A DNA stretch of 64,000 bases, from contig CANMCD010000011.1 of NCBI GenBank assembly GCA_947496185.1, positions 90,352-154,351 on the forward strand. Reading direction: 5' to 3'. The number at the start of each line of letters is the position of its first letter. The first letter of the stretch is position 1. This document shows positions 33,544-42,355 of the stretch, in pieces. The position numbers and the translations under genes are program-made. The DNA comes from an uncultured Tenacibaculum sp. (GTDB taxonomy: Bacteria > Bacteroidota > Bacteroidia > Flavobacteriales > Flavobacteriaceae). Under the pieces are notes generated by a model. It worked only from the letters and a program-made list of their open reading frames with translations, made no database searches and was not told the DNA's origin.

Positions 33544-34632
33544 TTATTCAAAATATGAAAAACTATCACCATTTTTAATTTTTAATAATGATTCGTAAAT
33601 CATTCTAATTACGTTTTCAACATCCTCTCTATGTACCATTTCTACTGTTGTATGCATATAACGTAACGGTAATGATATAAGTGCAGAAGCTACTCCGCCA
33701 TTACTATAAGCAAAAGCATCGGTGTCGGTTCCTGTAGCTCTTGAAAGAGCAGATCGTTGAAAAGGAATATTGTTGCTTTCGGCTGCATCGATAATTAAAT
33801 CTCTTAATTTTTGTTGAACAGCAGGGGCATAGGCAACGACTGGACCTTTTCCTAACTCTAAATGACCTTCTTTTTTCTTGTCAATCATAGGGGTCGTGGT
33901 ATCATGGGTTACATCGGTAACAATAGCAACATTTGGTTTAATTGTTTCCGTTATCATTTGAGCACCACGAAGACCAATTTCTTCCTGAACTGAATTTGTA
34001 ATATACAGCCCAAAAGGTAGCTTTATATTATTCTCATGCAATAAACGAGCAACTTCAGCAATCATAAATCCTCCCATTCTATTATCTAAAGCTCTACAAA
34101 CAAACTTATTATCATTTAATATATGAAAGGTGTCAGGATAGGTAATAACACACCCAACATGTATACCCAATTTTTCTATTTCTTCTTTACTACTACATCC
34201 ACAATCAATAAAAATATTATCAGGTTTTGGTGGTTCTTCCTTAGCACGATTTCTTGTGTGAATTGCAGGCCAACCAAAAACACCTTTTACAATTCCTTTT
34301 TTAGTATGGATGTCAACAATCTTACTTGGGGCTATTTGATGGTCACTTCCACCATTCCTAATGACATAAATTAACCCATTATCAGCAATATAATTTACAT
34401 ACCAAGAAATTTCATCCGCATGCCCTTCAATTACGACCTTATATTTAGCGTCTGGATTAATGACTCCTACAGCACTACCATAGGTGTCTGTAATAAAACT
34501 ATCTACATAAGGTTTTAAATAGTCCATCCAAATTTTCTGCCCTTCCCACTCATAACCTGTTGGGGCAGCATTATTTAAATATTTTTCAAGAAAGTCTAAT
34601 GACTTTTGATTTAAAATGGTTTTTTTAGTCAT
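33544..34632 (-). CDS. M42-family aminopeptidase
   Basis: A 362-residue metallo-aminopeptidase of the M42 (FrvX/TET) family; members form large oligomers that trim peptides in the cytoplasm. Metal and catalytic positions are visible: His in IEGHADEISW (about 67), Asp in CRALDNRMGG (about 183), catalytic Glu pair in QEEIGLRGA (about 216), Asp in VTDVTHDTT (about 240) and His in RYMHTTVEMVH (about 330). The start is ATG 34632 (MTKKTIL). The longer reading from TTG 34662 adds a tail of ten residues without family support. Same direction as the acyltransferase upstream (33 bp gap), probably co-transcribed. Confidence 0.93.
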   Translation of the reverse strand: MTKKTILNQKSLDFLEKYLNNAAPTGYEWEGQKIWMDYLKPYVDSFITDTYGSAVGVINPDAKYKVVIEGHADEISWYVNYIADNGLIYVIRNGGSDHQIAPSKIVDIHTKKGIVKGVFGWPAIHTRNRAKEEPPKPDNIFIDCGCSSKEEIEKLGIHVGCVITYPDTFHILNDNKFVCRALDNRMGGFMIAEVARLLHENNIKLPFGLYITNSVQEEIGLRGAQMITETIKPNVAIVTDVTHDTTTPMIDKKKEGHLELGKGPVVAYAPAVQQKLRDLIIDAAESNNIPFQRSALSRATGTDTDAFAYSNGGVASALISLPLRYMHTTVEMVHREDVENVIRMIYESLLKIKNGDSFSYFE

Positions 34633-34665
34633 ATTTTCATAATTAAGAAAAGTTATGAGCAAAAA

Positions 34666-35469
34666 TCAAGCCCAAAACTTACGTTTTTCATTAAGTTCTT
34701 CCTGTTCTTTGATTTGTTCAGGAGTTAGAACTTTTAAAAATGAGGGATGTTGTTCAATAGCGTATTCAATTTTTTCAATGATACTATCAAAGTCTTCGTT
34801 TTCATAATCAAACTCCAAGGGCTTTTTGATAATCATCGATTGGAGTACGTTTCGTTTTTTTATTTGCAGTCCTTTTTTATCAAAAGATCTTCTAAATCCA
34901 TCTATTACAATAGGGACAACAACAGGTTTATATGTTTTTATAATATGAGCTGTACCTCTTCTAATTGGTTTAAATGCGGTAGTAGTACCTTGTGGAAATG
35001 TAACGACCCAACCATCGTTTAGGGCTTTTCCAATATTTGAAATATCGGACATTTTGACCTGTCGTTTTACGTTTTTTCCTGCACTTCTCCACGTTCTATC
35101 AATCGAAACGGAACCCGTATAAGCAAAAATTTTAGGTAAAATACCATCACGCATGGTTTCTCCAGCAGCAATATAATAAACATTTAATTTTGGTTTCCAT
35201 ATATACCCAATGTTTCTAATATTATCAACCCTGCCTTTTAGCGCAGCATTAAATACATGGAACATTGCTGCAACATCAGCAAAATAGGTTTGATGATTTG
35301 AAATGAAAAGCACATTTTTATCAGGTAATTGCCTAATTATTTCTGAGCCTTCAATTTGTAATTCGTTGAATCTTCGGTATCTACCGTGTGATATGACACC
35401 AAGTATCCGTATGAGCCATTTTTTGATCCATAAAATATGTCCGAAAGGATTTCTTTTAAACAGGGGCAT
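34666..35469 (-). CDS. 1-acyl-sn-glycerol-3-phosphate acyltransferase-like protein
   Basis: A 267-residue member of the PlsC/LPLAT family, which acylates lysophosphatidate at the membrane. The block I motif is SNHQTYFAD near residue 57, with five rather than four residues between His and Asp. The block III motif reads FPQGTT (about 160), with Gln in place of the usual Glu of FPEGTR. The remaining landmarks (GYIWKPKLNVYYIAAG, RGTAHIIKTYKPVVVPIVIDG) are well conserved. I believe these variants are common in Bacteroidota homologues, so they need not mean loss of activity. The acceptor substrate is uncertain. Confidence 0.88.
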   Translation of the reverse strand: MPLFKRNPFGHILWIKKWLIRILGVISHGRYRRFNELQIEGSEIIRQLPDKNVLFISNHQTYFADVAAMFHVFNAALKGRVDNIRNIGYIWKPKLNVYYIAAGETMRDGILPKIFAYTGSVSIDRTWRSAGKNVKRQVKMSDISNIGKALNDGWVVTFPQGTTTAFKPIRRGTAHIIKTYKPVVVPIVIDGFRRSFDKKGLQIKKRNVLQSMIIKKPLEFDYENEDFDSIIEKIEYAIEQHPSFLKVLTPEQIKEQEELNEKRKFWA

Positions 35470-35523
35470 ATTAATGTTGTTAGTTTATTGACGACTGCTA
35501 AATTACAAAAGAAAAGAAAAAGA

Positions 35524-36153
35524 TTAATAAATAATTAAATCTTTAATTTCTGAAAGTATCATTGCAGTTGCTCCCCATACGATATAGTCATTGAGTCGAA
35601 AACAAGGAACATTAACGTTTTTCATATACGAAGTCTCCATAAGAACAGTCGTTAAATTTTGTTCCTTAATGAGGTTCTCAAGTAAAACTTCAATAAGTTG
35701 ATCTACTTCTTTATTGGGAGTAAAAGTAGGAGGGGAGTTACATATGCCAATAAAAGGAGCTACTAAGAAGTTACTGGGTAGTATATAGGTATCTGTAAGT
35801 CGTCTTATTATAGTTATATCCTCAACCGATACTCCAACTTCTTCATAAGTCTCTCGTAATGCAGTTTCTTTTAAGTTCGCATCTTTTAAGTCAACTTTTC
35901 CTCCTGGAAAACTTATTTGTGCAGAATGAGTTCCATTATATTGAGCTCTTTGAGTAAGTAAGAAAGTAGTTTTACCTTCTTTATTGGGGTAAAACAGTGC
36001 CATCACTGCTGCTTTTTTCGGATTTTTTTTTACGATCATTTCATCAGTTACTTCCTTTCTTAATTTGGGAGCCAATTTGAATTGTGAAGTAAGTCCGCCT
36101 AAAGAGTTTTTTTTGTATTTTGGAATCTGATCTATAAAGTCTGAAAACATCAT
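35524..36153 (-). CDS. NUDIX hydrolase, CoA-pyrophosphatase type
   Basis: A 209-residue member of the NudL/YeaB-like group, which splits coenzyme A and related pyrophosphates. The CoA-specific motif LLTQRAQYNGTHSAQISFPGG precedes the NUDIX helix, which reads ETALRETYEEVGV with the metal-binding glutamates. The start is ATG 36153 (MMFSDFI), or the adjoining ATG 36150. The longer reading from TTG 36162 begins inside the -7 box TAAGTTTG (36160-36167), so it cannot be translated from that promoter; the real mRNA would be practically leaderless. It is transcribed in the same direction as the acyltransferase, 55 bp upstream of it. Confidence 0.9.
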   Translation of the reverse strand: MMFSDFIDQIPKYKKNSLGGLTSQFKLAPKLRKEVTDEMIVKKNPKKAAVMALFYPNKEGKTTFLLTQRAQYNGTHSAQISFPGGKVDLKDANLKETALRETYEEVGVSVEDITIIRRLTDTYILPSNFLVAPFIGICNSPPTFTPNKEVDQLIEVLLENLIKEQNLTTVLMETSYMKNVNVPCFRLNDYIVWGATAMILSEIKDLIIY

Positions 36154-36159
36154 AGTGAA

Positions 36160-36167
36160 CAAACTTA
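36160..36167 (-). promoter_or_regulatory. -7 box of the CoA-pyrophosphatase gene (TAAGTTTG)
   Basis: TAAGTTTG on the minus strand ends 6 bp before ATG 36153, predicting a leaderless or nearly leaderless transcript. Confidence 0.6.
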
Positions 36168-36280
36168 TTATTTTTAATGAAATAACAACAAATTTTTGGC
36201 TTGAAATTTGTTGTTAAAATTAAAGATTTTGCTTTTGTAGTATAAAGAGTAAGGTTTTTAGGGAAAGTATATCATACATT

Positions 36281-36577
36281 ATGAAAGAAAAAAAATATTT
36301 TAAACTTTTTATAAGCTTATTATTAGATGTCATAGGGTATATCTCCTACCTAATACCTGGAATAGGAGAGATAATTGATGTTGTATGGGCACCATTATCA
36401 GCCTATTTTATGACGAGATTGTACAAAGGAAATAAAGGGAAAATAGCTGCCATTGTATCTTTAATAGAAGAAGCTATGCCCGGATTGGACGTTATCCCTA
36501 CATTTACCCTTATGTGGATGTATACTTATATATTTCAATCTTCTAAAGAGAAGGAAAATGTTATAGAGGTCAAATAA
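36281..36577 (+). CDS. Small conserved-looking membrane protein
   Basis: A 98-residue protein with two or three hydrophobic helices (LFISLLLDVIGYISYLIPGIG, VVWAPLSAYFMTRLY and VIPTFTLMWMYTYIF). The short segment PGIGEIIDVVWAP, between helices 1 and 2, looks like a re-entrant turn. The N-terminus is basic and the C-terminus acidic. It stands alone between two minus-strand genes. I have the impression of a small family widespread in Bacteroidota, but cannot name it or a function. Confidence 0.75.
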   Translation: MKEKKYFKLFISLLLDVIGYISYLIPGIGEIIDVVWAPLSAYFMTRLYKGNKGKIAAIVSLIEEAMPGLDVIPTFTLMWMYTYIFQSSKEKENVIEVK

Positions 36578-36598
36578 TAGCGTAGGGAATAGTGATCG

Positions 36599-38116
36599 TT
36601 ATTTTTTCATACTTAAAAATGAGAATCGATAACTTAAACCCAAATTAAGAAATGTAGTGTTCAACTTCCCTCCTCTAGAACCGACATATCCTACAGCTCC
36701 TTTTAGACCTAGCTTTTCAGAAATTTTAAAATCTATTCCAATACTTGGCTTGATAATAAGGCCCTGCCCAGTACTGATTCCACCACCTCCAGCAGCTCCT
36801 CCTAAGAATTGTGTAAATACAGCTGTAGTACTGTTAAAAATAGGTTTCGACCGAACCCCCAAACCAACAATGCCTTCTGCATAAGCACCTGCACCACCAA
36901 AGTTGGCAAATGAAGTCTCACCAGCAGCATAAAAATATTTGTTTAGAAAGAAGTTGATTTGCATTGAAATTTGTTGCATGTTTTGACCTGAACCCTGATC
37001 TCTTTGTGCTTTAAAGTATAGCTCTTGTTTTATTGTAGTTTCTATACCTTTAAATTTTCCGTTAGTAAAACTGTTACCGTTTGATTGTATACCGTCTTTA
37101 TCAATATAATATTTGACACCAAGTCCATAGCTTGATGTGACAAAATGTGAATTAGGACTCATTAAATATCCTTTATTAAGACTTAAGTAAATATTATCAA
37201 AAACCCTTTGTTCAATTGATAAATCAGGATATATAAGTACACCTCCTTGTGTATCGACACCACCACCGCCTCCAGCACCAACACCAAATTTGGCTAATAT
37301 ATTAGTGTTGTTACGGTTCATTGATAAATGATATCCTGCACCAAGAAGAATATCCATATAGCCAGCTTTAATTCCGTGATAGGCACCATCTGCTTTTAAG
37401 AAGAAAAACAATGAATTGTTAAAGTATGAGTTAAGTTCAAAACCAGCCAATCTAATTGTTTGTCCTTCATAAGACCCTTTGTTAACTTTTAAATTATTTA
37501 GGTGCATCATCAAGGAAAGTCGATTACTAGACTTATTCCAAGAAGAGGCCTCTAATTCATTAATTCTAAATTTTTTGTTATTATGATCGAAATTCGAAGT
37601 ATCAAAAGATAATGGTATTTGTATTCCTGCATTTATTTGATGGCTACTGATATTTCCTTGATCAAAAAAATTGATATAACTATAGCCAGTGGTTAATGAA
37701 AAATGTTTAAAGTCGTACCCCAAGTTTATATGTGGTAATATAAAAGCCCCCCCACCATCAGGAGCACTAGCACCACCACCACCACCAAAATGAATACCAC
37801 TATCGATAAATAGTTTTTTTGTAATATTGAATTGCGTACCTACATTAATACCCAAGGTAAACAAACCACCACGAATACCTCCGATAGCACCATAAAAACC
37901 CAAGCCAAGATAACTCCAGTTGTTTAGGTTTACATTATAATGAACACCTGATAAATTCATGTTGACCTCGTTATTCGGCATTGTTACGGGTAAAAAATTG
38001 AGTTGTCCAAATCCTGTTTGTAGGTTACTATTAGGAATTTTTTCTTGCCCATAAAAAAAATGAATACTCATAGCTATTGCTAACACGAGTATCCTCTGTG
38101 AAAACTGTTTAATCAT
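36599..38116 (-). CDS. Glycine-rich outer-membrane barrel with three internal repeats
   Basis: A 505-residue protein with a signal peptide (MIKQFSQRILVLAIAMSIHFFYGQ) and a strand-rich barrel ending in GLSYRFSF. Three modules of about 165 residues each hold a glycine run followed by a conserved strand: GGGGGASAPDGGGAFILPHI near residue 115, GAGGGGGVDTQGGVLIYPDL near 282 and GGAAGGGGISTGQGLIIKPS near 442. This points to internal triplication of a hairpin. ATG 38116 is preferred over ATG 38155, because the latter lies in TACATTTACATA, which contains a near -7 box (TACATTTA), and adds basic residues before the signal peptide. Function unknown; a T9SS or adhesion accessory role is not supported by any motif. 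Confidence 0.75.
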   Translation of the reverse strand: MIKQFSQRILVLAIAMSIHFFYGQEKIPNSNLQTGFGQLNFLPVTMPNNEVNMNLSGVHYNVNLNNWSYLGLGFYGAIGGIRGGLFTLGINVGTQFNITKKLFIDSGIHFGGGGGASAPDGGGAFILPHINLGYDFKHFSLTTGYSYINFFDQGNISSHQINAGIQIPLSFDTSNFDHNNKKFRINELEASSWNKSSNRLSLMMHLNNLKVNKGSYEGQTIRLAGFELNSYFNNSLFFFLKADGAYHGIKAGYMDILLGAGYHLSMNRNNTNILAKFGVGAGGGGGVDTQGGVLIYPDLSIEQRVFDNIYLSLNKGYLMSPNSHFVTSSYGLGVKYYIDKDGIQSNGNSFTNGKFKGIETTIKQELYFKAQRDQGSGQNMQQISMQINFFLNKYFYAAGETSFANFGGAGAYAEGIVGLGVRSKPIFNSTTAVFTQFLGGAAGGGGISTGQGLIIKPSIGIDFKISEKLGLKGAVGYVGSRGGKLNTTFLNLGLSYRFSFLSMKK

Positions 38117-38215
38117 ATAGTATTTGATTACATACTTACGTATGTAAATGTACATTTATTATTAAAAATTCACAAAGTGTTTAACTTGTATTTATTTAAC
38201 AATTAGTCTATTTGT

Positions 38216-41026
38216 TTACTCTGGGTCACAGACAGCAAGAATATATCCTTTGTTTAAGAAGTTTTTAGCGACGTTTTGAATATCGTTTGCATGAATTGAA
38301 TTAATTTTTTCTTCAAGTAATAAAGGGTTAAACGATTTTCGATTTTCATAATCTTTATTAGTAATAAGATTTAGCCAGTATTTGTTCGTTTTTAAATGTT
38401 CTTGATGTTGTGAAATTAATCTCTTTTTTACTTTAATTAAATCTTTTTTGAGATCACTATTATTTTCCATTAACGAAAGAACTTCTTTTTTACAAAATTC
38501 CTCTAAGGTACTAACCTTACTAGGGCTGCAAGTAAAAGATACTTGTAATAAATAAAAGCCATAAGGTACTTTTTTAAAATCAGAAGCAGCATAGGTAGCG
38601 TACACTTCTCCTTTTTTTTGTCTTAACTTTTCGTTACATCGTATGTTTAATATTTTTCCAATAATCTTAAAAATCAGAGCTTTTCTTTCATCATAATCCG
38701 TTTTTCCTTGATATAGGATACTTACCTTACTTTTTTGCTCTTTGTTTTTTCTTACACGTATTTTATGGGTGCCTTCCAAGGGGTTATTATCATGTACTAT
38801 GTAATTATCTCTTTTGTTTTTAGTGGGTAGTGACGCAATATATTTTAAGGATAGTTTCTTTAACTTTTCCTCATCAATATTTCCAACAAAATAAAAGTTG
38901 AAATTTCCAGCATTAGAAAAACGTTCTTGATATTTTTGGTAAGCAATATCAAAATCGATTCTGTCAATATCTTCGTTCTTTGAAGGATAAGGTTGATGAC
39001 GTCTGTTATTTTGATTTCGGAAGTTAGAAACCTTGTCATTAAAATAATGATAAGGGTTTTTAATGATACTTTTAGAGTAGCTTTTCAATTTTTTGATATA
39101 AGATTTGTAAACTTTTTGATCTTTATTTAATGAAGTGGCATATAAATAGGTTAATTGAAATAAATGCTTAAGGTATTTGGCAGAAGCATGTCCGTTAAAA
39201 CCTTCTGATATTTCGTTAATATAAGGAGTTACCTTGACCAATTTATCAGATAATATTTTTTGTAGTTCGATTTTTGAATGTGTGTTGATACCAGAATGAA
39301 ATAAAGCACTTTTAGCATAGAAAGATTTTTTTAATTCCTTTTCTGAGTATAAAGATTCTCCACCAAAACCAAACCCTTTAAATAAGATTATATCGTTTTT
39401 AAAGTTCGTTTTTTTATAGATTACTTTTGCCCCATTACTTAAAAACAGTGTGGTGGTTCCTAACGTTTCATCATAAGTGGTTTTGATTATTTTGCCGGGA
39501 ACAGGTTTTTTATCTAACAATAGTGACGTTTTAACCTCTTCATACTTATAAGGTTTTAGTTTCTCTTGTTTTACTTTGTTTAAAGCATTAATCACTTGAA
39601 AGTTACTAACTCTTTTTTTATTACCTGTTATTATAACGGACCTATTGATATCGGGTAAGAAGTTGCCTATGTAAGAATTTACTTCTTTTAAAGAAATCGT
39701 GGGAATAAACATGGTGCAAATTTTATACCTCCAATCTAAGCTAGAAAAGGTATTTTTATATAAGAAGTGAGAAATACAATTCTTGACAATTTTTTTAGAT
39801 AAGATTTTATTTCTTTCTTTAAATTTTTTTTCCATTAATGTTAAAATGGTTTTTTTGGCTCTTTTTAGTTCTTTTTTTTCAAAGCCATATCTTTTAATTC
39901 TTTCAGATTCATTTAACAAATGTTGTAAAGCTACAAATTGTCCTTCCTGAGTGGTTTCAGTATTTATAAAAGTAGACTTTTTACTTCTTGTATAATGCTT
40001 CCCATGTTTGCAATGTATAGAAATAAAAGGTAAATCTTCATTATATTCAAGCTCATCAAGTCGATTATTAATCATTTTAGTGATTAATTTTCTTATAATT
40101 AGTGTCCTATACCCATCAATTGTTTTTAAAGGTTTAGCATCTTCGGTATCTTTATAAAATAATTTTACATTTCCTATTTCTTTTTCTCTATCTTCTTCAA
40201 TAGAAATAAAAGTTTGTTTATGGTTTTTTAATTTGGTATTTACCCTTGTTTTAACATTTTTAGGCTTAGGGATGTTATTAAAATAATGTTTAATTTTTTT
40301 TTCAGCAGTTTCTTTATCAATATCTCCAACAACAATTACTGCAGCTAAATCAGGTCTGTACCAATCGGAATAAAATTTTCTTAAATTTTTTGGTGTTAGG
40401 TTTTTAATATTTTCGACAGTACCTAGTGGAAGTCGCTTTGCATATTTTGAATCTTGTAATATAGTTGGTAAATATTTATGTAATAACCTCCTGTCTGCGC
40501 TTTGATGAAATAAATATTCTTCTAGTATAATTTTTTTTTCTTTTTCTACGTCAACGTCTTTTAGTAACGCTCCATTAAGCCAATTTTTTAAAATTAAAAT
40601 TCCTTTATCAAGTTTTGTGTCATTTATGTTAGGGATACTTAGTTTAAAAATTGTTTCATCAAATCCAATTTGATACATTTCATGCTGCTCTTGATTTACA
40701 CCTATTGAGTGTAAATAATTTATTAGCTCATGGTCTCTAAAATTTTTAGAACTTCTAAATCCTAAATGACTTATAAAGTGTGCAGCTCCAATTTGTTCGT
40801 CGGTTTCTACTATCGAACCAGAATTAATAACCAACCTAAGTTCTACTTTGTTTTCTGGGGTACCATTTTTTTTGATATAGTAGGTAAGTCCATTGGACAG
40901 TTGTCCAATTTTTACGGAATTATCTATAGGTATTTTAGTTTGCTTAACTCTCCCTTTTGCAGTTTGTGAGTAATTTGAAAAAATCACGGTAAGGTATATC
41001 CCACATAGGTATACAATTCTATTCAT
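38216..41026 (-). CDS. M16-family peptidase homologue, catalytic motif degenerate
   Basis: A 936-residue secreted protein (signal MNRIVYLCGIYLTVIFSNYSQ) with the four-domain layout of M16 (insulinase/pitrilysin) peptidases. The zinc site normally reads HFxEH; here it is HFISH (about residues 83-87), so the catalytic glutamate is replaced by serine. The NAYT segment that usually follows is also lost (GVNQEQHEMYQIGFDET). The third zinc ligand glutamate seems to remain (IILEEYLF, about 167). The scaffold RPDLAAVIVVGDIDKE is well kept, so the protein is probably folded but inactive, or works differently. ATG 41026 is preferred to TTG 41050. It lies 60 bp upstream of the barrel gap and is transcribed towards it. 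Confidence 0.85.
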   Translation of the reverse strand: MNRIVYLCGIYLTVIFSNYSQTAKGRVKQTKIPIDNSVKIGQLSNGLTYYIKKNGTPENKVELRLVINSGSIVETDEQIGAAHFISHLGFRSSKNFRDHELINYLHSIGVNQEQHEMYQIGFDETIFKLSIPNINDTKLDKGILILKNWLNGALLKDVDVEKEKKIILEEYLFHQSADRRLLHKYLPTILQDSKYAKRLPLGTVENIKNLTPKNLRKFYSDWYRPDLAAVIVVGDIDKETAEKKIKHYFNNIPKPKNVKTRVNTKLKNHKQTFISIEEDREKEIGNVKLFYKDTEDAKPLKTIDGYRTLIIRKLITKMINNRLDELEYNEDLPFISIHCKHGKHYTRSKKSTFINTETTQEGQFVALQHLLNESERIKRYGFEKKELKRAKKTILTLMEKKFKERNKILSKKIVKNCISHFLYKNTFSSLDWRYKICTMFIPTISLKEVNSYIGNFLPDINRSVIITGNKKRVSNFQVINALNKVKQEKLKPYKYEEVKTSLLLDKKPVPGKIIKTTYDETLGTTTLFLSNGAKVIYKKTNFKNDIILFKGFGFGGESLYSEKELKKSFYAKSALFHSGINTHSKIELQKILSDKLVKVTPYINEISEGFNGHASAKYLKHLFQLTYLYATSLNKDQKVYKSYIKKLKSYSKSIIKNPYHYFNDKVSNFRNQNNRRHQPYPSKNEDIDRIDFDIAYQKYQERFSNAGNFNFYFVGNIDEEKLKKLSLKYIASLPTKNKRDNYIVHDNNPLEGTHKIRVRKNKEQKSKVSILYQGKTDYDERKALIFKIIGKILNIRCNEKLRQKKGEVYATYAASDFKKVPYGFYLLQVSFTCSPSKVSTLEEFCKKEVLSLMENNSDLKKDLIKVKKRLISQHQEHLKTNKYWLNLITNKDYENRKSFNPLLLEEKINSIHANDIQNVAKNFLNKGYILAVCDPE

Positions 41027-41392
41027 AATCAATAATCTGTTTCGGTACAAAGTAACAAATATTTTTTTTTTAATAAAAAAAGTAACAATAGTTCAAAAAA
41101 ATAATTTCATTGATTTAAATATCGTTTTTTTTAAAGAGCGTTATTTCTTATGAAAAATATAAATATGATTGTAAATGATTGTATTATAGATTGTTTATGG
41201 TGTTATAAATAAAAATTATTAAAAGTATTTTCCAAGGGAAATAAAATGATTATTTTTACCTAGATTATCTAGTGTTACAATTTAAAAAAAGTAAATGTAG
41301 TTATTATAAAAGGTATTATGATATTCATTTAAAAATTTATAACATTAGAAAATAATTAGATTGAAAATAGTATATAATTAAATTACAAAAAG
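41027..41392. other. AT-rich intergenic region
   Basis: Divergent spacer between the M16 homologue and the FMN reductase, over 75% A+T. No ORF, hairpin or convincing promoter box could be singled out. Confidence 0.5.
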
Positions 41393-41923
41393 ATGAAAAA
41401 AATAGCAGCTTTTGCTGGAAGTACAAGTAGTACATCGATTAACAAACAGTTAGCTAGTTATGCAGCAACACTCTTAAACAATACAGCTTTTGATGTGTTA
41501 GATTTAAATGACTATGAGGTGCCTATTTATAGTGAGGATATAGAAAAAGCTCATGATTTTCCTGAAGGAGCAATTAGTTTCAATAAAACGTTGGATAACT
41601 ATGATGGTTTTATTGTTTCTTTGGCAGAGCATAACGGGGCATATTCTGCTGCCTTTAAAAATTTATTTGATTGGGTATCAAGAAAAAATAGGGAAGTATT
41701 TAGAAATAAATCAGTTTTAATATTAGCAACTTCACCAGGAGGTAGAGGAGGAGAGAGTGTTTTAAATCTAGCAAAAGGGACATTTCCTCATATGGGAGCT
41801 AATGTAATATCAAGTTATTCTCTTCCTGTTTTTTATGATAATTTTAAAGAAGGTAAAATAATTGATACAAGTAAAATAAAAGAGCTAACTACAATTGTAA
41901 ACGAATTTGAGAAAACATTATAA
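41393..41923 (+). CDS. NADPH-dependent FMN reductase-family protein
   Basis: A 176-residue flavodoxin-like protein of the NADPH-dependent FMN reductase/azoreductase family. The FMN phosphate loop reads AGSTSSTSINKQLA (residues 8-21). LAEHNGAYSAAFKNLFDW (about 78-95) and ATSPGGRGG (about 112-120) are the flavin-ring and dimer segments of this family. It likely reduces flavins or quinones in the cytoplasm. It stands alone, with a stem-loop about 155 bp downstream. Confidence 0.9.
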   Translation: MKKIAAFAGSTSSTSINKQLASYAATLLNNTAFDVLDLNDYEVPIYSEDIEKAHDFPEGAISFNKTLDNYDGFIVSLAEHNGAYSAAFKNLFDWVSRKNREVFRNKSVLILATSPGGRGGESVLNLAKGTFPHMGANVISSYSLPVFYDNFKEGKIIDTSKIKELTTIVNEFEKTL

Positions 41924-42078
41924 AATACCTTTTTTTTAATAATTATTACCACTTATCGATTAAATACTGCAAATCAACGACATATATTGGTATTTCATCT
42001 GTTTTATTTAAATAAAAGAAATATAGTGAGTAACTTTATTAATGTAGTAGTAAGTTAATTTTTTTTGATTAGCGGTTT

Positions 42079-42118
42079 AAAGGTTTTCCTAAATTTTCGG
42101 GAAGACCTTTAATTATTT
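42079..42118 (+). terminator. Terminator-like stem-loop
   Basis: AAAGGTTTTCC (42079-42089) pairs with GGGAAGACCTTT (42099-42110) with small mismatches, followed by AATTATTTTT. It probably ends the FMN reductase transcript and insulates the receptor promoter 20 bp further on. Confidence 0.65.
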
Positions 42119-42133
42119 TTAGAAAGAAATAAA

Positions 42134-42164
42134 TTTGTTAAAAAAAGAAAAAAGATTATTTTCG
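42134..42164 (+). promoter_or_regulatory. Promoter of the STN-type TonB receptor
   Basis: TTTG (42134-42137), exactly 19 nt, then TATTTTCG (42157-42164), one mismatch from TAnnTTTG. Transcription from near 42170 gives an unusually long 185-nt leader before ATG 42356. Confidence 0.55.
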
Positions 42165-42355
42165 CAAACGTTTTTCTTTAACAGGAAAATGAAATTAGAA
42201 ATATATTATTTTAACATTTCAAAAGAAAAGACGTTCTTATATCCAGATAACCAGACTATTCACTACACTGTATTTTTAAACCCAAGGATACTTCATAATA
42301 GCTTTTTAGAAATGTACCAATGATTAATGAATAAAATGATAATTAGAAAAGATTG

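Noticed and set aside
42189-42323. A short plus-strand frame in the leader of the STN-type receptor (MKLEIYYFNISKEK...).
   Set aside because: Composition is like translated AT-rich DNA, no family pattern, and it lies within the predicted untranslated leader; a real small protein cannot be excluded but is not supported.
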